NCBI GenBank assembly: GCA_016208315.1
Contig: JACQYF010000179.1
Location: 1 to 43,822 of the forward strand
Direction of reading: 5' to 3'
DNA from: Chloroflexota bacterium
GTDB lineage: Bacteria; Chloroflexota; Anaerolineae; UBA4142
DNA length: 43,822 nucleotides
Part shown: one piece after another, positions 32,261 through 39,743 of the stretch
Numbering within the stretch: the first letter of the stretch is position 1
How the letters are laid out: every line of letters starts with the position of its first letter
The notes under the pieces: generated by a model
Told to the model about the DNA's origin: nothing
Database searches by the model: none
What the model saw: only the letters and a program-made list of their open reading frames with translations
Made by a program: the position numbers and the translations under genes

Positions 32261-33262
32261 TTACCGAATGACATTCACCGCTTCGGGCTTGACCGCTTTG
32301 AGTCCATCCAAGTAGATATAGTCCAGAAAGTTGGGCATTTGCTTTTCAGCCGTCAGATTGTTCTTGATCATCCACCGCGCCTCGTCCTCCATCGCGACGA
32401 TGAGCGATTGGTCGAGCGACAGATCGAACTGGTTTTGCGACCAGACCGCGCGTACATACGCATTGTCAAGGTTCAGCCATTTTTGCACGATCGCCTGGGC
32501 TTGGGCCGGGTTACGGATGATGAATTCTTCGGCTTGGGCGAGGGCCGTCTGCAGCCGGCGGACCCGCTCGGGCTGCTCGGCGATCCAGCGACTGTTGGCG
32601 ACCAGGATGGCGTACAACGGCTGGCTGCTTTGGGCCGGCCACACGTTGGCATTCGCATTCAATTGGTTTTGGACGGCCATGACGTAGGGCGGCCTGGAGA
32701 TGATCGCGTCCAGCTCGCCGTCAAGCAGGACGCGCTCAGACTGCGAATAATCCATATTGACCGGCGTGATGGACCCGGGCGCAAGGCCGTGCAGATCAAG
32801 CAGCCGCCCGAGATAAAACTCGGCAATCGTATTTTGAACGACGCCGACCTTCTTGCCCTTGAGGTCCGAAATCCTTTCAATCCCCCGGTCTTTGCGGCCG
32901 ACGAGAAAAAAATAATCCGATTTGGCGATACTGGCGATGGCGCGAATCGGCGCCTTATTGAACGCCTTGCCGACCAGCGCATATTCGGCCGGCACCGCGA
33001 TGTCTACCTCTCCATTCACCAGCCCGTTGAGCGCCGCGGCGCCCGTCGCATATTCCCGGATGGTCAGGTGAATGCGATTAGCGTTGAACAGGCCCTCGCG
33101 CTCGGCGACGTAGATCAAAGCCGATGATTCGAGCGGCGCGGTGCCGATGGTGAGCGGCTGGGGCGGTCCGACAATTGCCGGGGAAATCAACCCGTACCAT
33201 GCGCCCCATCCCGCCAACACCGCCGCGAGGATGACTCCGACCGCGACTGCGGCTCGCTGCAT
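32261..33262 (-). CDS. NMT1/SsuA-type binding protein 5 of five, N-terminally anchored
   Basis: 333 residues from ATG 33262. Anchor MQRAAVAVGVILAAVLAGWG, no lipobox. Core segments are IGTAPLESSALIYVAEREGL, VGRKDRGIERISDLKGKKVG, QSERVLLDGELDAIISRPPY and the end PNFLDYIYLDGLKAVKPEAV then NVIR. It starts 20 bases after the receiver gene stop, in the same direction, so the binding proteins and signalling genes form a single operon. A longer upstream frame overlaps the receiver gene and is rejected. Confidence 0.88.
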   Translation of the reverse strand: MQRAAVAVGVILAAVLAGWGAWYGLISPAIVGPPQPLTIGTAPLESSALIYVAEREGLFNANRIHLTIREYATGAAALNGLVNGEVDIAVPAEYALVGKAFNKAPIRAIASIAKSDYFFLVGRKDRGIERISDLKGKKVGVVQNTIAEFYLGRLLDLHGLAPGSITPVNMDYSQSERVLLDGELDAIISRPPYVMAVQNQLNANANVWPAQSSQPLYAILVANSRWIAEQPERVRRLQTALAQAEEFIIRNPAQAQAIVQKWLNLDNAYVRAVWSQNQFDLSLDQSLIVAMEDEARWMIKNNLTAEKQMPNFLDYIYLDGLKAVKPEAVNVIR

Positions 33263-33282
33263 GCCTTCACTCCTAACCGGCG

Positions 33283-33696
33283 TTAGTCTGCGTCGAAAAA
33301 GTACGACTCGACCTCCGGACTGGCGACCCGCTGCCCCCCGTTGACCGAACGGATCGCGTCGATCAGGTCCGCGCGCCCGCTGTTCTTGATCAGGTAGCCG
33401 TGCGCGCCGCAATCCGCGGCGCGCCGGACCGACTTTTCGTCGGTGCGCATCGAGAGAATGATGATGCGGGCCGCGCTGCCGTCCTGCGTCAATTGGCAAG
33501 TGGCCTGCAGCCCATCCAGGCGGGGCATTTCAATATCCATCAAGATCACGTCCGGCTGTAAATGCGCCGCGCGTTCGATCGCCTCTTTCCCGTCGCGCGC
33601 CTCGCCCACGACCTTGATCTCGGGCGCCTTCATCAGCAAGGCGCACACGCCCTGACGCATCAGCATGTGGTCGTCTACGATCAGCACTCGAATCAT
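33283..33696 (-). CDS. Receiver-only response regulator (NarL-type receiver without output domain)
   Basis: 137 residues. All receiver residues are present: Asp8, Asp9, phosphorylation site Asp54 (VILMDIEMPRLDG), Ser82 and Lys104. It is of the NarL/FixJ type in sequence, but the helix-turn-helix domain that normally follows is absent: the protein ends with ESYFFDAD, and the next gene starts 20 bases on. It could act as a phosphate shuttle or bind a protein target. ATG 33696 is chosen because GGAGAG precedes it. It starts 11 bases after the stop of the preceding kinase homologue. Confidence 0.93.
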   Translation of the reverse strand: MIRVLIVDDHMLMRQGVCALLMKAPEIKVVGEARDGKEAIERAAHLQPDVILMDIEMPRLDGLQATCQLTQDGSAARIIILSMRTDEKSVRRAADCGAHGYLIKNSGRADLIDAIRSVNGGQRVASPEVESYFFDAD

Positions 33697-33707
33697 GAAC
33701 TCTCCAA

Positions 33708-36554
33708 TTATGAAACCGTAAAGTAAAACGTCGCGCCGTGGTCTACCTCGGATTCGGACCAGACGCGTCCGCCGTGATGCCGGACAATGCTTTCGACCAC
33801 GGCCAGCCCCAGGCCCACGCCCTCGTACTCCTCCGCATGGTGAAAGCGCTGGAACGCTCGAAAGATGCGGTCGGCGTACTCCTTCGCAAAGCCCACGCCG
33901 TTGTCGCGGACGAAATAGATGTTGGAAGTTGGACTCGATTCGTCCTGCCCTTCGGGCATCGAACTTCCAACTTCCAACCCTTCGACTCCGCTCAGGGCAG
34001 GCTTCCAACTTCCAACTTCTATTCTTGCCAGCTCGCGCGGCCGCGTGAATTTCAGCGCATTGGCGAGCAGATGCGACCAGACCTGTTTGAGCAGCGCGGG
34101 GTCGCCTTCGCAGTCCGGCAGAGGACCGACGGTAATTTCCACGCGGCGGCCTTCGCACTCGGGCTGGAGTTCGGCTAACACCGCGCGCACCAGGTGTTCA
34201 CAGTCCACGGGTTGCTTTTCAAGCGGGTGCTGCGCGATCTCGACCAGCTTCAACAAGCCGTCGGTCAACTGGTCCATCTCCCCCGTGTTCGCGCGAATCA
34301 TGTCGAAAAGTTGTACGGCTTGGGGCGGAAGCTGCGCGCCGAAATCCTCGAGGATCACGCGCGTCACGTGGCCGATGGAGACGAGGGGCGCGCGCAGGTC
34401 CTTGGCCATCGAGGTCGCCAGCCGCTCGAGTTCCTGGTTGGCGATTTCGAGTTGCGCGGCGCGCCGCTTGAGGGCCTGATTCAGCATCGTGACCTGATCC
34501 TCGGCCTGCTTGCGCGCGGTAACGTCTTGCGCCGTATTGAGGATGTATTTGTGCCCGCCGATTTCGACCAAATCCACGTTCGTCAAAAAGGTGCGCCATT
34601 CGCCGGCTTTGGTCCGTAAACGCAATTCGACATCGCGCGCCGAACCTTTTTCCTGAAGCTGGGCGAGGATGCGCGCGCGTCCTTCCGCGTCCGGGTTGAT
34701 ATTCAGTTCGAGCGTGGTCTTGCCGATGGCTTCTTGCTTAGGGTATCCAAAGACCTTGACCCATGGCTCGTTGACATTGACCAGCGTGCCGTCGGGCAGT
34801 CTGGAAAGCGCGGCGGCAAACCCGGCCTTTTCGAACATGACGGAGAACTTGTGCTCGCTCTCGCGCAGGGCCGCCTCCGCGCGCCGGCGCTCGCCAATTT
34901 CCTTCTGCAGATCATCGTTGGCGATTCTCAGTTCTTCGACGGCGACCTCGAGTTCCTCGTTGGCGCTTTCCAGCTCGGCGGCGCGCTGCTCCAAGTCCTG
35001 ATTGAGTGCTTGAATCCTTTGCTCGGTCTGAATGCGCTCGGTGATGTCGCGCGCGACGTGGATGGAACCGATCAACCGGCCGTGCTCGTCGGTCAGCGGT
35101 GTCGTACTGACCAAGAAATCGCCGCCCAGCCGCGGCTCGTGAACCTCCGCCGTGTGGGTCAGACCGTCGGTCAGGGTGAGCATGTGCGGACAAAAGTCGG
35201 GTGGACATCCTAATCCGTGGACCGCCGTGTAGCACGGCTGTCCAATACACTGTTCGAGCGTCACACCCAGGTGCTGCGCCAACGCCCGGTTCGCCCGCAG
35301 GATGCGATGCTCGGGGTCAATGATCGCGACGAGGTCCGGCACATTGTCAAAGGTGCGCTCCCATTCCTCCGTGGCGCGCCGCAATTGCTGCTCGGCCTCT
35401 TTGCGCTCGGTAATGTCCTGGGCCGCGCCGAATCCGCCGCGCAGGTTGCCTTGTGGATCGAACTCTAACTCGGCGCGTTCGCGAACCCACCGGACCACGT
35501 CCCCGACGACGATGCGGTGCTCGATGTCGTATGGCTCGCCGCGCAGCGCGGCTTGCCACGCTCGATCCACGGCCGCGCGGTCGTCGGGGTGAACGGTTTC
35601 GAGAAACGTCTCGTAGGTTAGGGGCGTTCCCTTGGGAATCCCAAACATCCGGTACGTCTCGTCGGACCAACGCAAGTCATTGCGCCGGACATCCAGCCGC
35701 CAACTTCCGATTTGCGCGACGCGCTGCGCGTGGCCCAGGTCCTCCTGATTCTCGCGCAATGCTCTTTCCGCGCGCCACCGTTCGACGGCCACCGCGGCTT
35801 GACTCAAAAAGCTACCGACCATCGCAGCGCGCGGCAGCGGCCCTGCGCAGTGCGATAGGATCGCGACCGTGCCGAGCAGGTCATCGCCGACCGCAAAGGG
35901 CGCGGCATAGACGCTTTGCACGTTTAGCGTTGCTTCCAGTTGGCGGCACACCGGAACCGGTAGCTGTTCGAAACTGAGCGCATACAGGCCGCCATCCACG
36001 CGCTGCAGCGCGCCTTCCAGCATCATCTCGCGATACTTGGGCGTGACCTCAAAGGCAAGCCCCGCCGGCTCGCGGCCCAGCAAGCCGACGAGTTGCGCGG
36101 TTTCTGGCTCGGACGCGAAGAACGTGTGGAGGGTGGTCGTATTTTTCTGGGCGTCGTAGGAACTGACGACGACGATTGCATCGCCGACCCACGACCGGAT
36201 TTGTTGGCCGACGAAGGCGAGGAGGTCTTCGCCGGGATCCAGGCGCAGCAAGCGCAGCGCCGCCCCGGATAGCAGCTCGAGGTCCTGCGCGTGCTGGACG
36301 AGTTGTTCCGCGACGGGTTTGCGTTCGGCGATCTCCTCTTCGAGCTGGACGTTAAGGTCTTTCAATTGCGCGTTGGCCGATTCCAGCCGCGCCGTGCGTT
36401 CTATTACGCGCTGCTCCAGTTTCGCGTTCGGGAGGGATTTTCGTTTAGGGGATGGTCGTGCGGGTCTTTTCGACGTAGCGTTCTTTTCTTTGTCGGCTGC
36501 GCCCTTTTTTGAACTGGTTTGCGGCTTGGGGCGCCGTGATGTCGGTTGCGTCAT
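33708..36554 (-). CDS. Soluble GAF/PAS histidine-kinase homologue with Lys in place of the phospho-accepting His
   Basis: 948 residues from ATG 36554, after GGAGGAAA. Basic, disordered N-terminus (1-45), coiled coil (45-90), GAF-like domain (about 88-258), PAS domains about 275-385, 392-505 and 562-680, then HisKA and HATPase. No transmembrane segment. The H-box reads SMAKDLRAPL: the position of His858 in the sister kinase is Lys718, codon AAG (34401-34403 on the reverse strand). The ATP-binding parts look intact: N832 in ANALKFT, RDNGVGF (883-889) and GVGLGL (912-917). It therefore probably binds ATP but cannot autophosphorylate in the usual way. An insertion of about 20 residues (848-878) is made of a DNA repeat. 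Confidence 0.9.
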   Translation of the reverse strand: MTQPTSRRPKPQTSSKKGAADKEKNATSKRPARPSPKRKSLPNAKLEQRVIERTARLESANAQLKDLNVQLEEEIAERKPVAEQLVQHAQDLELLSGAALRLLRLDPGEDLLAFVGQQIRSWVGDAIVVVSSYDAQKNTTTLHTFFASEPETAQLVGLLGREPAGLAFEVTPKYREMMLEGALQRVDGGLYALSFEQLPVPVCRQLEATLNVQSVYAAPFAVGDDLLGTVAILSHCAGPLPRAAMVGSFLSQAAVAVERWRAERALRENQEDLGHAQRVAQIGSWRLDVRRNDLRWSDETYRMFGIPKGTPLTYETFLETVHPDDRAAVDRAWQAALRGEPYDIEHRIVVGDVVRWVRERAELEFDPQGNLRGGFGAAQDITERKEAEQQLRRATEEWERTFDNVPDLVAIIDPEHRILRANRALAQHLGVTLEQCIGQPCYTAVHGLGCPPDFCPHMLTLTDGLTHTAEVHEPRLGGDFLVSTTPLTDEHGRLIGSIHVARDITERIQTEQRIQALNQDLEQRAAELESANEELEVAVEELRIANDDLQKEIGERRRAEAALRESEHKFSVMFEKAGFAAALSRLPDGTLVNVNEPWVKVFGYPKQEAIGKTTLELNINPDAEGRARILAQLQEKGSARDVELRLRTKAGEWRTFLTNVDLVEIGGHKYILNTAQDVTARKQAEDQVTMLNQALKRRAAQLEIANQELERLATSMAKDLRAPLVSIGHVTRVILEDFGAQLPPQAVQLFDMIRANTGEMDQLTDGLLKLVEIAQHPLEKQPVDCEHLVRAVLAELQPECEGRRVEITVGPLPDCEGDPALLKQVWSHLLANALKFTRPRELARIEVGSWKPALSGVEGLEVGSSMPEGQDESSPTSNIYFVRDNGVGFAKEYADRIFRAFQRFHHAEEYEGVGLGLAVVESIVRHHGGRVWSESEVDHGATFYFTVS
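33921..34013. repeat. Repeat element inserted in-frame in the kinase ATPase domain
   Basis: The words ttggaagt and cttccaact recur five times on the + strand, with a core TTCGACTCCGCTCAGGGC related to 1335-1355. The frame is kept. It replaces the 11-residue loop seen in the sister kinase between RIEI and YFVRDNG with about 31 residues rich in Ser, Gly and Glu. Confidence 0.75.
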
Positions 36555-36572
36555 TCGATTTCCTCCGCAAGT

Positions 36573-36620
36573 AAAAAGCACCCGATACCCAAGGTTAGCG
36601 CCGAGTGAGTAGCGAGTGCT
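36573..36620 (-). terminator. Terminator-like hairpin in the signalling-operon leader
   Basis: On the reverse strand AGCACTCG (36620-36613) pairs with CGGGTGCT (36584-36577) with a T-G step, followed by TTTTT (36577-36573), only 7 bases before the ribosome site GGAGGAAA. A second structure precedes it (TTGAGA/TCTCAA, 36628-36672, with CACCCC/GGGGTG inside). It lies about 60-105 bases after the predicted transcription start. Confidence 0.6.
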
Positions 36621-36683
36621 CCGTGCATTGAGACACCCCCTCAACCCTCGGGGTGCAAACCTCGAATCTCAACAGTTAGGCCG

Positions 36684-36711
36684 AGTATACGGTAATAGCG
36701 GGGAAAGTCAA
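36684..36711 (-). promoter_or_regulatory. Sigma-70 promoter of the two-kinase, five-SBP operon
   Basis: On the reverse strand TTGACT (36711-36706), 16-base spacer, TATACT (36689-36684). Transcription would start near 36677, with a leader of about 120 bases before ATG 36554. It is the only good promoter in the operon that I could find. Confidence 0.8.
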
Positions 36712-36739
36712 ATTCGTGCTCAGATTTTGGGGAGGTTGG

Positions 36740-37686
36740 CTAATGTACCCACACCCACGTGCCGGGATTTTCCGGCGTCGGCAGGGTCCACACGCCGGCG
36801 CCGGGCGCGGGCGTGGTCCACGCGAACAGCCAGCGCGCGTCTTTCGGACTGAGGTTCACGCACCCGTGCGAACGGGGTGTGCCAAAGCGATCGTGCCAAT
36901 ACGCGCCGTGGAGCGCCACATCACGATTAAAGTACATGATCCACGGCACGTCTTCGAGGAAATAATAATCGGGGAAACCCTCGCGCCCGCTCATCTTGTT
37001 GTGCGTCACTTTGACCCAAATCCGCGCGAGTCCGGTCGGGGTCGGCCACAACGGCAGCCCGCTTGAAATTAGCGTGGCGTACACCATCCGGTCGCCCTCA
37101 TAAGCCGCGAGCGTCTGCTCGAACAGATTGACGTCAATCCATTTCTCGCCCGCGCCGACGCCCGCCGGACGCGGCGCCAGCTGCACGATGCCGAGCTGGC
37201 GCTGCTCGATCCACTGGTTCTCGCCGACCCGATACCACATCCACTCGCCGACCTTTTGCTCTTGGAGAATCGTGACGCGCGTGTAACGCGGCAGCGCGGG
37301 ATTCGCGCTGGCCGCCCGCGCGCCCGGCGCGGCCGACGGTCGCACCCCGAAGACGACCCACGCGAAGGGCTTGTCCGGCGTCTGGGTCAACGCCACACCT
37401 TGAAACTCGGAGGGCTGAAAGACCTCGATCTGATCGGCCTGGATGTATTCGTTCGCGGCGATGCGAAACCAGGAATCCGCACACCCGAATTAACCACCGG
37501 CTCGAGCGCCAAGGCCGGCTGATAGGCGCCGCCGAGGAACAGCACGCCGGCGATCAAGCCGGCAACGCAGACTCGTAGGGGCAGTGCCTTGTGCCTGCCC
37601 ATCCGGCGAATGCGTAGGGGCAGTGCCTTGTGCCTGCCCACCCGGCCTGCCAATTTGCACTCAAACGCGTTTCGTAGTTGCATCAT
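36740..37686 (-). pseudogene. L,D-transpeptidase (YkuD) gene, frameshifted and with repeats in its 5' end
   Basis: The catalytic domain is in one frame from 37396 to 36740, with His and Cys in HGAYWHDRFG and SHGCVNLSP (Cys is the nucleophile that links peptidoglycan peptides). The domain before it, SWFRIAANEYIQADQIEVFQ, is in the same frame, but the signal sequence (VCVAGLIAGVLFLGGAYQPALA) is in another. A TAA occurs near 37492 in the catalytic frame. One indel near 37480-37495 separates the two. Two 39-base REP copies (37574-37651) precede the hydrophobic core and could provide an ATG at 37602. Without the frameshift this would be a secreted cell-wall enzyme. Confidence 0.75.
37574..37651. 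repeat. Two tandem 39-base REP copies in the L,D-transpeptidase 5' end
   Basis: CGTAGGGGCAGTGCCTTGTG begins at 37574 and again at 37613, each followed by CCTGCCC. Both are read in-frame with the signal-peptide codons. Same family as 19276 and 28942. Confidence 0.8.
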
Positions 37687-37728
37687 GCTTGCTACAACGA
37701 ACGTGCTCGCAATTCATAACACCGCGCT

Positions 37729-37764
37729 TTGTCATTGCCTCGCAATAAACGCTCGCAATGACAA
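37729..37764. repeat. Inverted repeat upstream of the S9 peptidase promoter
   Basis: TTGTCATTGC (37729-37738) and GCAATGACAA (37755-37764), with internal CTCGCAA/GCTCGC words. No T-run. It lies 23 bases before the -35 element at 37788, in the gap between the divergent transpeptidase and peptidase genes. Confidence 0.6.
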
Positions 37765-37787
37765 TGAGAAAAGCCCTTGAGTATTCG

Positions 37788-37816
37788 TTGACACGGCGAC
37801 CTACACGCAATATAAT
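37788..37816 (+). promoter_or_regulatory. Perfect sigma-70 promoter of the S9 peptidase gene
   Basis: TTGACA at 37788-37793, 17-base spacer, TATAAT at 37811-37816. All twelve consensus positions match and the spacer is ideal. The message would start near 37823, leaving about 23 bases before ATG 37846 with AGGAG in between. Confidence 0.9.
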
Positions 37817-37845
37817 CACCCGGCAAGTCTTCCCCAGGAGTAGTC

Positions 37846-39717
37846 ATGCGCGACCGAACAAAAATGCGGATCGAATCCTTTGCGTCCATTGCCCCGCCTG
37901 AAGAGTTCTCGCTTGCTCCCGATGGGCGCGCGTGCGCGTTTACGCAAGCCGTTGGAGCATACCGCCAGATTTTCACCCTCGCGCTCGATCGTCCCGCCTG
38001 GCCCCGTCGCGTGACCGCGACCCTCGACGATTGCGGCGAGCCGCACTGGTCGCCCGACAGCCGGTCGTTGGTTTTCGTGCGCGAGCAGGCGTTATGGGTG
38101 GCAAACGGCGATGGCACGCACGCGCGCGAGTTGACCGATCATCCGGCGGGCAATTCAAGCCCGAGTTGGTCGCCGGACGGTACGCGGATCGCGTTTCTGT
38201 CGCGGCGGCGCGGCTGGACGCACATTTGGACGATCGCGCCGGACGGTCAAGCCCTGACCCAAGTGACACGCGGCGCGTTCGACGTCTGCGATCTGGCGTG
38301 GTCGCCCGATGGCAAGTGGCTGGCATATAGCTCTTGGCGCGCTCAAGATTTGCGGATGCGCGGCATCTATCTCGTTCCGGTGGGCGGCGGGGATGAGCGC
38401 CTCATCAGCCCGCCCGGCTGTTGGAGCGGCGCGCCCAGTTTTTCTCCCGACGGTCGTACGCTGGGCTATCTATGCGACCAGGATGGCTGGTTCCACGTCT
38501 ATCTCTACGACCTGTCATCAAACACCGTGCGCCAATTGACGCACGGCCAAGGCGAAGATGGCGGCCCGCACTTTTACAACGTCGAGTCAACGGGCGGACC
38601 GCAGTTCGCGCCCGATGGCAAGCAGATCGCGTTCATTCGTCATCGCGAGGGCAAATGGGATGTGTGGGTGGCAGACGTGGCGACCGGCGACGCGCGGCGC
38701 GTCTCGCGCGGCGAAGGGCATTATCGCATCGTCGGCTGGCGGCCGGATTCAAAGTGCATCGCGGTCACGTTCGACAATCCCACGACACCGGCTGACTTGT
38801 GGCTGATCGCGCTAGAGGGCGAGCCGGCGCAGGTGACGCATTCGGCGGTCGAGGAATTGCAGGCGCAATTGTGCGCGCCGCAATGGATCACCTATGCGAG
38901 CCACGATGGCTTGCAGATTCCCGCCGCGTTGTTTCGGCCGGCAGATGACCCAGAGGAGAAGGTGTTCTCTAACCCAGAGGAGAAGGCGTTCTCTAACGCC
39001 GTTAACCACCGCGGCACAGCGCGCGCGCCGGCGGTCGTCTTCATTCACGGTGGGCCGAATATCGCGTTCGGGGAGGTCTATTATCCTCTGCCGCAAATCC
39101 TCGCGCACGCCGGCTATGTCGTGCTCGCGCCGAACTATCGCGGCAGCACGGGGTATGGCAACGCGTTCCGCGAGGCCAATTTTCGCGCGTGGGGCCAAGC
39201 GGATGCGCTCGACGTGGTCGAGGGCGCGCGCTGGCTGCAAATGCAGGATTTCGTGGATGCGGATCACATCGCGGTCCTGGGGCCGAGTTACGGGGGTTAT
39301 CTGACACTCTGCGCGCTCACACTCGCGCCCGACCTGTTTTGCGCCGGAGTGGATTTGTACGGCGATTCCGAGATCACGGAGGCCTATCGGCACGAAGACC
39401 GCGAAGCGCGCTTGGACTTGATCCGCCACATGGGCACGCCGGAAGAAAACCCGGAAGGGTATCGGCGCGGCTCGCCGCTCCACCTCGCCGAACGCATCCA
39501 GTCGCCGCTGTTGATCCTGCACGGCCGCGACGATATGCTGGTGGTTCCGCTGATGAGCGACAAGCTGATCGAGGCGCTCAAGATCGAAAACAAATACTTC
39601 GAGTCGCACTTTTACGAGGGCGAGGAACACGGCTTCGACCGGCCGGAAAACAAAAAAGACGCGTGGGAACGCGTCGTCAAATTCTTGGACCGGTTTTGTG
39701 GTAGAATGAGACCCTAA
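37846..39717 (+). CDS. S9-family peptidase (prolyl oligopeptidase type, DPP/acylaminoacyl group)
   Basis: 623 residues. The N-terminal part (about 1-350) is a TolB-like propeller with repeated WSPDG/SPDGR motifs. The C-terminal hydrolase domain starts at about 385 (AVVFIHGGP). The triad is Ser481 (GPSYGGY), Asp563 in HGRDDM and His595 (EGEEHGF). No signal peptide, so it is cytoplasmic. It cleaves short peptides from the N-terminus. A tandem 24-base repeat (38949-38996) adds PEEKVFSN-PEEKAFSN to the linker between domains. It is driven by the consensus promoter at 37788. Confidence 0.93.
   Translation: MRDRTKMRIESFASIAPPEEFSLAPDGRACAFTQAVGAYRQIFTLALDRPAWPRRVTATLDDCGEPHWSPDSRSLVFVREQALWVANGDGTHARELTDHPAGNSSPSWSPDGTRIAFLSRRRGWTHIWTIAPDGQALTQVTRGAFDVCDLAWSPDGKWLAYSSWRAQDLRMRGIYLVPVGGGDERLISPPGCWSGAPSFSPDGRTLGYLCDQDGWFHVYLYDLSSNTVRQLTHGQGEDGGPHFYNVESTGGPQFAPDGKQIAFIRHREGKWDVWVADVATGDARRVSRGEGHYRIVGWRPDSKCIAVTFDNPTTPADLWLIALEGEPAQVTHSAVEELQAQLCAPQWITYASHDGLQIPAALFRPADDPEEKVFSNPEEKAFSNAVNHRGTARAPAVVFIHGGPNIAFGEVYYPLPQILAHAGYVVLAPNYRGSTGYGNAFREANFRAWGQADALDVVEGARWLQMQDFVDADHIAVLGPSYGGYLTLCALTLAPDLFCAGVDLYGDSEITEAYRHEDREARLDLIRHMGTPEENPEGYRRGSPLHLAERIQSPLLILHGRDDMLVVPLMSDKLIEALKIENKYFESHFYEGEEHGFDRPENKKDAWERVVKFLDRFCGRMRP
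38949..38996 (+). repeat. Two copies of a 24-base unit in the S9 peptidase gene
   Basis: Unit CCCAGAGGAGAAGG-T/C-GTTCTCTAA at 38949 and 38973, differing at one base. Each encodes eight residues in-frame (Pro-Glu-Glu-Lys-Val/Ala-Phe-Ser-Asn). AGAG and CTCT ends can pair, so the unit is itself a small hairpin. Confidence 0.85.
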
Positions 39718-39743
39718 GGGTCTAGACAACAAGGAGGATCACG

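Noticed and set aside
27914..33262. Five SBPs as an assembly duplication artefact
   Set aside because: The copies differ along the whole sequence, including the N-terminal signal, so they are old paralogues. Only the 33-base gaps and the 58-base units are identical or nearly so.
24696..36711. A hidden ABC permease or ATPase in the sensory operon
   Set aside because: I looked in all frames between the recognised genes. No Walker motif or EAA-loop sequence is present.
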